A stretch of 26,456 bases of DNA from Chloroflexi bacterium UBA6077 (GTDB lineage Bacteria > Chloroflexota > UBA6077): assembly GCA_002436065.1 (NCBI GenBank), contig DIXP01000049.1, positions 1-26,456 on the forward strand, read 5' to 3'. Shown here one piece after another: positions 1 to 7,300 of the stretch. A program made the position numbers and the translations under genes. Below the pieces are notes generated by a model. The model saw nothing but the letters and a program-made list of their open reading frames with translations, searched no databases and was not told where the DNA came from. Within the stretch, counting starts at the first letter, position 1; each line of letters starts with the position of its first letter.

Positions 1-52
1 ACCCCAAAATTCAGGGTGTGTCATGCCAGGGTTCGGCCACCTGTCTCGACAG

Positions 53-247
53 CTAACGAGTCTGCAGGGGAGCGCGTCTGCCAATCTCCTCGGCTGGCCG
101 GCTCCATCCGCAGATCAGGCAGTTCCACCAGTAGCCCTCTCCATATACGGACTCGAGGAACAGGTAGTTGCCGCAATCAGGACAGCGTCGCTTCCGCAGC
201 AGCGGGCTCGCGTTTCCAGTCGCGGCAGTCTCTTCAACAACGGTCAC
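53..247 (-). CDS. small zinc-ribbon protein, 64 aa
   Basis: The 64-residue product has two CxxC knuckles, C22-P-D-C25 followed by G and C43-L-I-C46 followed by GW, separated by an aromatic-rich 17-residue linker. This is the layout of a single four-Cys zinc ribbon with little else attached. I do not recognise a specific family, and no catalytic function can be assigned; such proteins often bind nucleic acid or act as metal-binding adaptors. The start is GTG at 247, preceded on the minus strand by a GAGGTGA ribosome-binding site about 5 bases upstream. It lies downstream of the C39-like peptidase gene on the same strand, 311 bases away, so it may or may not be cotranscribed. The four cysteines and the good ribosome-binding site are the reasons for calling it despite its size. 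Confidence 0.6.
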   Translation of the reverse strand: MTVVEETAATGNASPLLRKRRCPDCGNYLFLESVYGEGYWWNCLICGWSRPAEEIGRRAPLQTR

Positions 248-558
248 GGTCTCACCTCATCGTATTCGGGAAGTCCGCGGTCCCTCTCATAGAAGGGCTC
301 GCAGACAAATCTCGCACTGGCTCTGCTATCGCCAACTCCACCCAGACTTCACCCTTGGAAGCAGCGCTCAACCAGATGGTGAAAGGGGTGAGGAGGAACC
401 GATACCCACAACAGGCCCGGCAACCCGATCGGAGACAAGACCGACCAAGCCCAGGCCTATGGTTGTACCAGGCTCGTAGCGAGGGATTACTCTACAGCTT
501 CAATCATCCAAATGCAAGAGCGATCTACGAGGCCGTTGCCGCAGAGCCGATGGGGGGC
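248..558. other. 311-base stretch without a supported gene
   Basis: No reading frame here has a credible start together with useful length. One minus-strand frame is open from 491 down to 252 and encodes a C-R-A-C-C-G-Y segment. The neighbouring minus frame holds C-E-I-C (around 305-325), and a third ends in P-E-Y-D-E-V-R-P with a TGA that overlaps the GTG start of the zinc-ribbon gene. This could be a frameshifted remnant of another small Cys-rich gene, but the evidence is thin. No promoter or repeat stands out. Confidence 0.4.
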
Positions 559-1359
559 TCAGGCGAGCCAGTCGCGCCGACTGTCGATCACGAGAGAGCC
601 GTTCATCCGGCCGGCGAGGCTCTCGATCTCTTCGCGAGTCATCCACTCCTTGCCATTGCGATAGGCCGTACCACTTGCGCCCACATGGAACTGCCGGGTC
701 CGCGGGTCGTAGCCATCCGCCACGAAGTAGTGACCGGGCGTGCTGATTGCAACTGGGGTGCCGGCAGCCACACTCTCCGCTACACTGTCCCATCCTTGAG
801 AACAATCAAGTCGGGCAGGGATTCCCATCTTCTCCAGCAACCGCTTCTGGTTGACCACGCCGTTCATCCCGCCTTGTGGTGTCCAGCCGACGGTCTTAGC
901 CAGATCCAGCACCTGACGTAGTGAAGGACTGCGCCCAAGGGATCGGGCGAAGGCCACAGCGGCCGCGGGGCCGCAGGCGGCATATGCCTCCGAGGATGAG
1001 AGGGACGGGGCGAACTGGCAGGGCACCAATCCAGCCGATGGTAGCCTGGAGACAGTCGTCGATCTAGCACTGGACTGGGACCCGGAGCTATACGCCACGG
1101 GCATCTGCCGGTAGCCTCGCGGGAGGACTACGATAGGCTGCTTCCGCGCCACAAACTGGGAGGCCAGCCCGACCGTGGGATTCGCGGTCCGTTCGGACAC
1201 TGGGTCCATCTGCAGCTTGCCCTGCTCCCTGGTAAGCCAGCTGCGCCAGCTGACAGGCGTGTTGCGACTAACGACCGCCTTGGGAGAAGGGGTATGGGTT
1301 CGGGGTGTTGTTGAGGATACCCGTCCTGTGGCCCCGAGAGCGCGGTTGGAACTCGTCAT
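559..1359 (-). CDS. C39-like papain-fold cysteine peptidase
   Basis: This 266-aa protein has a C-terminal peptidase_C39-like domain (about residues 110-260). The nucleophile motif is A-C129-G-P-A-A, with Q115 in the preceding C-Q-F segment as a possible oxyanion residue. The catalytic His is in G-H210-Y-F-V-A-D-G-Y-D, and the acid is probably in that D-G-Y-D segment. This Cys/His arrangement is typical of C39-like_2 proteins, which cleave peptides or have unknown targets. The first ~105 residues are Ser/Thr/Arg-rich and look disordered; I see no signal peptide or transmembrane helix, which is odd for a family often exported. The start is the first ATG after an in-frame stop, with GGAG 7 bases upstream. 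It is transcribed divergently from the oxidative-stress operon. No partner ABC transporter is present, so a bacteriocin-processing role is not supported. Confidence 0.75.
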   Translation of the reverse strand: MTSSNRALGATGRVSSTTPRTHTPSPKAVVSRNTPVSWRSWLTREQGKLQMDPVSERTANPTVGLASQFVARKQPIVVLPRGYRQMPVAYSSGSQSSARSTTVSRLPSAGLVPCQFAPSLSSSEAYAACGPAAAVAFARSLGRSPSLRQVLDLAKTVGWTPQGGMNGVVNQKRLLEKMGIPARLDCSQGWDSVAESVAAGTPVAISTPGHYFVADGYDPRTRQFHVGASGTAYRNGKEWMTREEIESLAGRMNGSLVIDSRRDWLA

Positions 1360-1419
1360 CCAATGACTCCAGCCTCGTGATCAGCAGATGCTGTTGATGG
1401 AGGACATTGTGTCCCCTGG

Positions 1420-1448
1420 AGTATGGAGGGTTCCGACCCATCTGCCAA
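1420..1448 (-). promoter_or_regulatory. candidate promoter of the C39-like peptidase gene
   Basis: Read on the minus strand, TTGGCA (1448-1443) and CATACT (1425-1420) are separated by 17 bases and lie about 60 bases upstream of the peptidase ATG. Both hexamers depart from consensus, so this is only a candidate. Confidence 0.3.
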
Positions 1449-1500
1449 GGGACTGATGGGTCCGCAAGTCCCCGTTTTGCCTGGTCCATTAGTCCTCAAC

Positions 1501-1530
1501 TTGACTGCGGACGGACAGATATTTATTTTT
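1501..1530 (+). promoter_or_regulatory. AT-rich patch, possible promoter of the O2/ROS operon
   Basis: TTGACT at 1501-1506 is followed by a run of A/T (1519-1530) that is conspicuous in GC-rich sequence, about 110 bases before the rubrerythrin start. No good -10 hexamer sits at the right distance (best spacing 13-16), so only the general location is suggested. Confidence 0.2.
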
Positions 1531-1638
1531 CCTCAGTTTTTGTCCTCGCATACCAAAACATCTCGACATCGCGGCTTGCCCCGTGTATCCTGTTCTGGGT
1601 TCATCCGGACAATGATGGAAAGGAGAACGCTGTCGACC

Positions 1639-2109
1639 ATGAGCAACATCACGGGCGGCCAGTTCAGCCAACTGCAGGAAATCATCGACTTCGCCATCAA
1701 GAAGGAGCAGGAGGCGATCGATTTCTACGATGCCCTGGCTGGCCAGGTCAAGAACAAGGCCCTGACCAATGAGCTGATCAAGATCTCCGGAATGGAGACT
1801 GGGCACCGAGAGCGGCTCAAGAATATCGACGCAGTGTCCTTCGCCGTAGGAGCCACCGAGAAAGTGGCGGACATGAAGATAGCCGACTACCTGGTGGCCC
1901 AGGAGCCGGTGAAGGGCATGACATGGCAGGACATTCTCACCATCGCGATGCAGCGAGAATTGGCGTCCGTGAAGCTATACACGGACCTGGCGTCGCGCAT
2001 CGAGGACGCCACGGCGCAGGGGCTGTTCGAGAAGCTAGCGGCGGAAGAGTCCGGCCACAAGCGATACTTCGAGCAGATCTGGGATGAAGAGATCCTGATC
2101 TGGAACTAG
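1639..2109 (+). CDS. rubrerythrin-like diiron protein without rubredoxin domain
   Basis: The 156-aa product is a ferritin-like four-helix protein. Helix 1 carries K-K-E-Q-E-A-I-D-F-Y (residues 21-30) and the next M-E-T-G-H (E53..H56); the second half repeats the pattern with Q-R-E-L-A-S-V-K-L-Y and E-E-S-G-H. These paired E and ExxH elements are the diiron ligands of the rubrerythrin/erythrin family, which reduce peroxide or handle iron. No C-terminal CxxC rubredoxin domain is present, so electrons would have to come from the separate rubredoxin at the end of the operon. I chose ATG 1639 because homologous sequence begins there and an AAAGGAG motif lies upstream (13-base gap); an in-frame ATG at 1615 is possible. 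The reading frame stays open back to 1423, but that part looks non-coding. It is the first gene of a four-gene operon, 16 bases before the superoxide reductase gene. Confidence 0.85.
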   Translation: MSNITGGQFSQLQEIIDFAIKKEQEAIDFYDALAGQVKNKALTNELIKISGMETGHRERLKNIDAVSFAVGATEKVADMKIADYLVAQEPVKGMTWQDILTIAMQRELASVKLYTDLASRIEDATAQGLFEKLAAEESGHKRYFEQIWDEEILIWN

Positions 2110-2125
2110 TGGAGGGAGTAGGACA

Positions 2126-2500
2126 ATGGCAGCGCCAATGCAGGTCTACAAGTGCGACAAGTGTGGAAACATCATCGAGGTGCTTCACGGCGGCGCGGGT
2201 GATCTGGTGTGTTGCGGCCAGCCCATGCGACAGATGGTCGAGAACACGGTGGACGCCGCGAAGGAGAAGCATGTGCCCGTGGCCGTCAAGACCGATAGCG
2301 GCTATAGGGTAGCCGTGGGGAGCGTGGCCCACCCGATGGAAGAGAAGCACTACATCGAATGGGTGGAGATCTCCAGCGAAGGCAAGAGTTGTCGCCAGTT
2401 CCTGAAGCCTGGTGATGCACCGGAGGCGACCTTCGAGGTCCATGATGCGGGCGTCCAGGCCAGGGCGTACTGCAACCTGCACGGCCTCTGGAAGAGCTGA
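2126..2500 (+). CDS. dfx: desulfoferrodoxin, 2Fe-superoxide reductase
   Basis: Superoxide reductase reduces superoxide to hydrogen peroxide without making O2, using electrons from rubredoxin. The 124-aa protein has the complete two-domain architecture. The N-terminal desulforedoxin domain binds the Fe(Cys)4 centre I through C10-D-K-C13 and C29-C30. The catalytic centre II ligands fall at exactly the positions known for Desulfarculus baarsii-type enzymes: H49, H69, H75, C116 and H119, with the catalytic E47-K48 pair just before H49. Visible motifs are E-K-H-V-P-V, H-P-M-E-E-K-H-Y and C-N-L-H-G-L-W. The ATG is preceded by GGAGGGAG at a good distance. It sits between the rubrerythrin-like gene and the flavodiiron gene, so peroxide made here could be passed to the rubrerythrin. 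Length and all key residues are intact. Confidence 0.97.
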   Translation: MAAPMQVYKCDKCGNIIEVLHGGAGDLVCCGQPMRQMVENTVDAAKEKHVPVAVKTDSGYRVAVGSVAHPMEEKHYIEWVEISSEGKSCRQFLKPGDAPEATFEVHDAGVQARAYCNLHGLWKS

Positions 2501-2539
2501 GACCCCTTCTCCTTCAAAGACTGGATTGGCGGAAGCGGC

Positions 2540-2558
2540 GCCGGCCAAGGGGGCCGGC
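2540..2558 (+). repeat. GC-rich stem-loop between dfx and the flavodiiron gene
   Basis: GCCGGCC (2540-2546) and GGCCGGC (2552-2558) form a 7-bp all-GC stem with a 5-base loop in the 118-base gap after dfx. There is no U-tract, so it may be an mRNA-processing or differential-expression element rather than a terminator. Confidence 0.4.
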
Positions 2559-2618
2559 CCCTTCCGTGCCTCGGTGGGGAACGAGAATGCGCTACGCATC
2601 GAAGAGGACGCATCATCC

Positions 2619-3812
2619 ATGAAACAACCGTTCAAGGCAGTCAAGGTAAGCGATCACGTCTACTGGGTTGGGGCCATCGATTGGAGCCTCCGGGATTTCC
2701 ACGGCTACTCCACCGAGCGAGGCACCACCTACAACGCCTATCTCATTCTCGCGGACAAGATCACCCTGGTAGACGCGGTGAAAGCTCCGTTCAAGGATGA
2801 GTTGCTGGCTCGCATAGGCTCTGTGATCAACCCTGAGCAGATCAGCTACATCGTCTCGAACCACGCCGAGATGGATCACTCGGGGTGCCTTCCCCAGATC
2901 GTCGAAACGGTGAAGCCGGAGCAGATCTTCGCCTCGACCATGGGGGTCAAGAACCTCTCCGAGCAGCTACATATCGGGCAGGAGATCACCGCCGTGAAGG
3001 ACGGCGAGAGTCTTAGTCTTGGGAACATGAGCCTGTCCTTCGTGGAGACCAAGATGCTCCACTGGCCCGACTCCATGTTCTCCTACCTGGACGCCGACGA
3101 ACTGCTCTTCTCCAACGATGCATTCGGGATGCACCTGGCCAGCAGCGGACGGTTCGATGTGGAGGTCCCGGACTGGGAGTACCAGGCCGCCAAGTACTAC
3201 GCCAACATCCTGATGCCATTCTCCCACCTGGTATTGAAGCTACTGGACAGGATGGGAAGCCTCAACCTCCCCATCAAGACCATTGCGCCGGACCATGGTC
3301 CAATCTGGCGGAGAGACATTGACAAGATCCTGAAGCTGTACGCCACCTGGGCACAGCAGAAGCCCACCAGGAAGGCCGTCATCGCCTACGACACCATGTG
3401 GGAGAGCACGGCGCTGATGGCCCGGGCAATCGGGGATGGGTTGGTAGCGGGCGGTACGCAGTTCAAGTTGATGCCGCTGAAAGTGTCCCATCGGAGCGAC
3501 GTCGTCACCGAATTGCTGGACGCGGGAGCGCTGTTGGTAGGCTCCTCTACCATGAACAACAACATGCTGCCCGCGGTGGCGGACTTACTGACCTATCTGA
3601 AGGGACTGAGGCCGAAGAACCTGATCGGCACCGCCTTCGGCTCCTACGGGTGGAGCGGGGAGTCGGTTGGGCATGTGCGAGAGGTCCTGTCCCAAATTGG
3701 GGTGGAACTGGTCGGCGACGGCGTCAAGGCCAAGTTCGTCCCTACCGAGGAAGTATTGACCAACTGCTTCAACCTCGGCATTCAGACCGCCGAGAGGTTG
3801 AAGAATCTCTAG
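2619..3812 (+). CDS. fprA: flavodiiron protein (rubredoxin:oxygen oxidoreductase, FprA type)
   Basis: The 397-aa protein matches the usual ~400-residue two-domain flavodiiron protein, which reduces O2 to water (some members NO to N2O) with electrons from rubredoxin. The N-terminal metallo-beta-lactamase-like domain has the diiron motif H82-x-E84-x-D86-H87 (in N-H-A-E-M-D-H-S-G). Further ligand His/Asp residues are in M-L-H-W-P-D-S, S-N-D-A-F-G and A-P-D-H-G-P. The C-terminal flavodoxin domain begins near residue 255 with V-I-A-Y-D-T-M-W-E-S-T, the FMN phosphate-binding loop, and ends with G-S-Y-G-W-S-G-E. ATG 2619 is chosen because homologous sequence starts there and AGAGGA lies 10 bases upstream; the frame is open further upstream (from 2412) across the end of dfx but that extension is spurious. 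The rubredoxin gene follows with its ribosome-binding site overlapping this stop codon. Confidence 0.96.
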   Translation: MKQPFKAVKVSDHVYWVGAIDWSLRDFHGYSTERGTTYNAYLILADKITLVDAVKAPFKDELLARIGSVINPEQISYIVSNHAEMDHSGCLPQIVETVKPEQIFASTMGVKNLSEQLHIGQEITAVKDGESLSLGNMSLSFVETKMLHWPDSMFSYLDADELLFSNDAFGMHLASSGRFDVEVPDWEYQAAKYYANILMPFSHLVLKLLDRMGSLNLPIKTIAPDHGPIWRRDIDKILKLYATWAQQKPTRKAVIAYDTMWESTALMARAIGDGLVAGGTQFKLMPLKVSHRSDVVTELLDAGALLVGSSTMNNNMLPAVADLLTYLKGLRPKNLIGTAFGSYGWSGESVGHVREVLSQIGVELVGDGVKAKFVPTEEVLTNCFNLGIQTAERLKNL

Positions 3813-3823
3813 GAGCAATTGCC

Positions 3824-3985
3824 TTGAAGAAATACGTCTGCGACCTGTGTGGCTACGTGTATGACCCGTCGGATGGAGACCCCGAGGGGAACGTCGCCCC
3901 GGGCACCGCCTTTGAAGAGTTGCCGGACAGCTGGGTTTGCCCGGCTTGTGGAGCCTCCAAAGAGGACTTCTCCCCAGAGGGGTAG
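3824..3985 (+). CDS. rubredoxin, TTG start
   Basis: This 53-aa protein is a complete rubredoxin: C6-D-L-C9-G-Y near the N-terminus and C39-P-A-C42-G near the C-terminus bind a single Fe(Cys)4. Between them are the standard Y-D-P-x-x-G-D-P-E-G and A-P-G-T-x-F-E-x-L-P-x-x-W-V-C-P segments. It starts at TTG (3824), easily missed if only ATG is considered. The AGGAG ribosome-binding site (3811-3815) overlaps the TAG stop of the flavodiiron gene, 8 bases before the TTG, so the two genes are likely translationally coupled. In the cell it would carry electrons to the flavodiiron protein, to centre II of the superoxide reductase and possibly to the rubredoxin-less rubrerythrin. It is the last gene of the operon and is followed by a palindromic repeat cluster. 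Confidence 0.95.
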   Translation: MKKYVCDLCGYVYDPSDGDPEGNVAPGTAFEELPDSWVCPACGASKEDFSPEG

Positions 3986-4022
3986 GTCATGCGTCGGGCG
4001 GTATCCCCCGCTGGAGTCACCA

Positions 4023-4051
4023 TTACCGATCGCTGCACTGGGAGCTAAACG
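4023..4051 (+). repeat. 29-nt dispersed repeat, copy 1
   Basis: This 29-base unit starts with TTACCGATC and ends with GCTAAACG. It is 24/29 identical by eye to 4171-4199 on the same strand and is related to the reverse complement of 4281-4309. It is one of three copies of a module in the gap between the rubredoxin and alpha-2-macroglobulin genes. Confidence 0.6.
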
Positions 4052-4062
4052 ACGTATAGTAG

Positions 4063-4082
4063 GGGCGGTTCGAGAACCGCCC
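4063..4082. repeat. REP-like palindrome GGGCGGTT-CGAG-AACCGCCC
   Basis: Arms GGGCGGTT and AACCGCCC pair perfectly around a CGAG centre. The same arms recur at 4229-4248. Palindromes of this GTAGGGGCGGTTCG type resemble the short REP/MITE-like elements found in many GC-rich environmental genomes. It could also terminate transcripts arriving from both sides, since the flanking genes are convergent. Confidence 0.65.
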
Positions 4083-4124
4083 TCCCGGTGACATGCGACC
4101 AGGCGTCCCTCCCGAAGCCCACCC

Positions 4125-4152
4125 GTAGGGACGACCGGCCGGTCTCCCCTAC
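4125..4152. repeat. REP-like imperfect palindrome ending GTAGGG / CCCTAC
   Basis: The 28-base element starts GTAGGG and ends CCCTAC, with a GACCGG/CCGGTC core and two mismatched pairs. It has a different core but the same GTAGGG ends as the GGGCGGTT palindromes nearby, as expected for related mobile palindromic repeats. Confidence 0.6.
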
Positions 4153-4170
4153 CAGGCACGCCGATACCGT

Positions 4171-4199
4171 TTACTGATCTCTGCACGGGAGGCTAAACG
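4171..4199 (+). repeat. 29-nt dispersed repeat, copy 2
   Basis: The unit starts TTACTGATC and ends GCTAAACG, matching 4023-4051 directly and the reverse complement of 4281-4309 (24/29 in each comparison by eye). Confidence 0.6.
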
Positions 4200-4228
4200 C
4201 AGTCGCCATGCTCTCCCATGGAACGCGT

Positions 4229-4248
4229 GGGCGGTTCGCGAACCGCCC
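4229..4248. repeat. perfect 20-bp palindrome with GGGCGGTT arms
   Basis: A perfect palindrome with CGCG at its centre and the same arms as the element at 4063-4082, 147 bases away. Confidence 0.65.
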
Positions 4249-4250
4249 CT

Positions 4251-4298
4251 ACACGAGGTTCAGGCTCCCATGCAACACGAGGTTCAGGCTCCCATGCA
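4251..4298. repeat. 24-bp exact tandem duplication
   Basis: The 24-base unit beginning ACACGAGGTTC and ending CCCATGCA occurs twice in perfect tandem (4251-4274 and 4275-4298). Its second half is the inverted form of the 29-nt module at 4023 and 4171: the reverse complement of 4281-4309 begins TTACTGACC. The duplication therefore looks like slippage or recombination inside the right end of an inverted-repeat element. Confidence 0.75.
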
Positions 4299-4339
4299 GA
4301 GGTCAGTAACGGCGTAGAGGCCGGCAGAGCCGCTGACCC

Positions 4340-7300
4340 CTACTGGCCGGCCACCGTGAACTTGCCCCCTTCGCTGCGACCCCACACCTCGGGGAAGTAC
4401 ATCTCGTAGCCGCTGACAGGCATCGCCTGGAACTCGCCGGCGCTCGTGGCGCGGGCCAGGTATGTGTACTCATAGCTGCCCTTCGGAAGATAGGTGGCAA
4501 AGAGGGCCACCCTGTCGTCCCGCGGCTCGACATGGTTGAAGTAGTCGTACCTCCACCAGGACAGAGCACCGATTCCTGACTCGCCTTCTAGCTTCCGCTT
4601 CTCGTCATCGTCCTTCCTGGTGCCGCCTGTCTCATCTCGGGCAGCCATGCTCGTCGTCTTTAGCCGCGTGTCCACAGCCTCGAGGCCCGAGGGGAGAGGG
4701 TCCTCCACTATGAGGTAATGCATGTCCTGCATCGCCAGCACGGTCAGCTTGACCTTCACAGTCTCCCCCACCCGGACCTGGGTGAGCGGTCCCGCCGCCT
4801 CGTCCCCCAGCCGGTAGTACTCTCGCACCAGGCCCAGCCCCTCAGCGACTGCCGGCACGCTATCGGCCTGCGGGAAGAAGCGAAGGTGCATGGTGTAGTA
4901 CAGCTTGCCCTCCCCACTCTGCCCCGAGGGCAGCGCTCGGGCAAGGTTCACGCTGTTGTCGGCACCGGCCAGGAGATCCTTCACCTCCACCACCAGCCAC
5001 CTGGCCTCGTCCACGTTCTCCGGCTTCACCGTCTCGGTCGACAAATCCTTCCCGTTGAGGGATACCCGGTAGATGAAGTCGCCCTTCAACTCGCCGCTGG
5101 CTTCCAGGTAGTCGGTCAGGGCCAGCAAGCTCATGGCAGTCTCCTGGGTGGTCTCCCAGTGACCATCCTTCCTTGCCACCATCAGCCACCGCACCGTGGA
5201 GGCTATCAGCGGGTGGTCTGGCGCGGCCTTCGCCAACGCGTCCAGGACGACGGCAGTGCTCCGTGTGTTGCTGTTCATCGTCCGGTAGTCCACGCTCTCT
5301 TCTTCCCAGTGTGCGCCCGTGGCACTGGCGATGGATGTGCTGGTCAGGTCCGAGAGCAGGCTCTGGAGCTTGCCATCCTGCTTGCCGGCACCCAGGCTTT
5401 GCAGAGTCAGGATGAGGTACGCCCTGCCGTAGTTGCCCAGGATAGATCGGCGTTCGTACAGGGCATTGGTCAACCCCACGTCGCCCTTGCCCGCCTGGGC
5501 GAGGGTATACAGGACGTAGGCGCGGCTGTTGGGGTTCTCCGGATGCTGGGCATCAGTGGGGGCATCGAGGCTCCGCCGTAGGAACTGGGCTGCCATGTCC
5601 AGGACGCCCTGGTCGACGATATGGCCAGAGCGACGAGCTTCCGCCAGCCCATGGACGACGTAGGCCGTGATCCACTGGTCGCTGCTCTCGCCTGGCCACC
5701 ATCCCCAGCCTCCATCGGGACGCTGGCCGCCGTACAGCCGCTGCAGGCTACGGCTCACCAGGGAGGGCAGCTTCCCCGCGATCCCCTCCTTATCGGGCAA
5801 ACCCAGCTTGCCGAAGGCCCGCTGCATCACCACCCTGGGGAGGAAGCGGCTAACTGTCTGCTCCGTGCACTCGTAGGGGAACTCGTCCAGGAAGCGGGCA
5901 GAGTAGCGCATGCCCGCGGCCAGGGAGGGCGAGGTCTCGATCGTCAACTCCCCCAGGGCGGGGTTGATCCCCTCGGGCAGCCTCACTAACTCGGTGGTGG
6001 AGTCGCTCACCTCGCCCGAGGTGGCAACCACCTCCGCTGTGGTCAGGGTGTGAACCGGCAGCGTCAGTTCGACGCTGTCCCCGGGGACTCCCTGGGCAAG
6101 AGGCTTCGCAGTGAGGGTTAACGTCGCCCTGGAGCCCCCTCCTGCCACGATCTCCACCCTGGCAGGCCAATCCAATTTCCGCTGGTCTCCTGCCGGAATG
6201 CGCACCCTCTGGACGGCAAAGCTGTCGCTGCCATCTGGTTGCACACCCTTTGCCGAAAGGCCGACCTCCACCTCCACTTCGTTCTCTGTGTAGTTGTGAA
6301 GGAGGGTGGCCAATGTGAGGCGGTCCCCCATCAGCAGGAAGCGAGGGAAGGCAGGGCGGAGCAAGAGACTCTTCGAGGCCAGGACATCCGAACTGGCGCT
6401 ACCCACCTGGGTCGAGGTGGTGACTCCCTTGGCCGTCGCCCTCCAGGTGGTCAGGTTATCAGGCAGATCGACCGTCACCGTCGCCTCGCCCTTCTCGTCG
6501 GTGCGGACAGAGGGGTTCCAATAGGCAGTGTCCGGGAACTCTCGCCGGACAGTGATGTTCTCGCCACCGTCACCAGCCCCCTTGTTCTCCTGCGAAAGGC
6601 TGGCATTATGTCGATCTATCGATTGGCTGAGAGTGGCGGCTGTGGTGACGCCCAGTCCTCTTCGCCTCCAGAAGCTGTCCAGCATGTCCCGGCCGCCGTC
6701 CTCCGCCAGGGCCAGCACGGCAGCGTCCACCACCGCGAGCGACAGCTCCGCCGGAACCCCTTTCCCCGCGGCATCCGCAGTCTTCAGGGTGTAGGTGGCC
6801 TTCTCCCCAGGCTCGTAGCGGGTCTTATCCGGGGCCAGGGATACGTTCAGCTTCCTGTCGTCCAACTTCACATTCAACTGGCCATATCCCAACTTGAAGG
6901 TGGGGACTCCCCCACCGCCACCGCCTTTGAACAGTACGGCGGAGACATAGACGTTGGGCAGGTAGCCCGACTCCACCGGTAGTTCCAGCGTCTCGCTGTT
7001 GCCCTTCAGCCTGACCAGCCGGTGGCTGAGCACCTTGCCCCGCTCGACGGTGACCAGGGCGAGGGCATCCTCGACCGGCGAAGGGATCAACACCCGGGCC
7101 GTCTCGCCGACGTTGTACTCAGCTCTGTCCAGCACCAGCTCCATCCGGTCGTTGCTCTCCATGCGCCAACTGGCATAGCCGGAACCGGAAGCGTAGATGT
7201 AGGTCGCGGAGGTGAGCTTGTTGCCCGCCGCGTCCGCCACCTCGGCCACCACCCGTACGGAGCCAGCGTCCTTGGTCTGCAGGGATGCGCGAGCCTTGCC

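Noticed and set aside
16..921. 301-codon plus-strand frame
   Set aside because: It runs antisense to both the zinc-ribbon and C39-like genes, and has an Arg/Ser-rich composition typical of antisense frames.
2412..2618. N-terminal extension of the flavodiiron frame across the end of dfx
   Set aside because: The extension overlaps dfx in another frame and lacks family similarity; ATG 2619 has its own ribosome-binding site.
4023..4309. CRISPR array
   Set aside because: Copies are few, in both orientations, diverged and unevenly spaced, and no cas gene is present.
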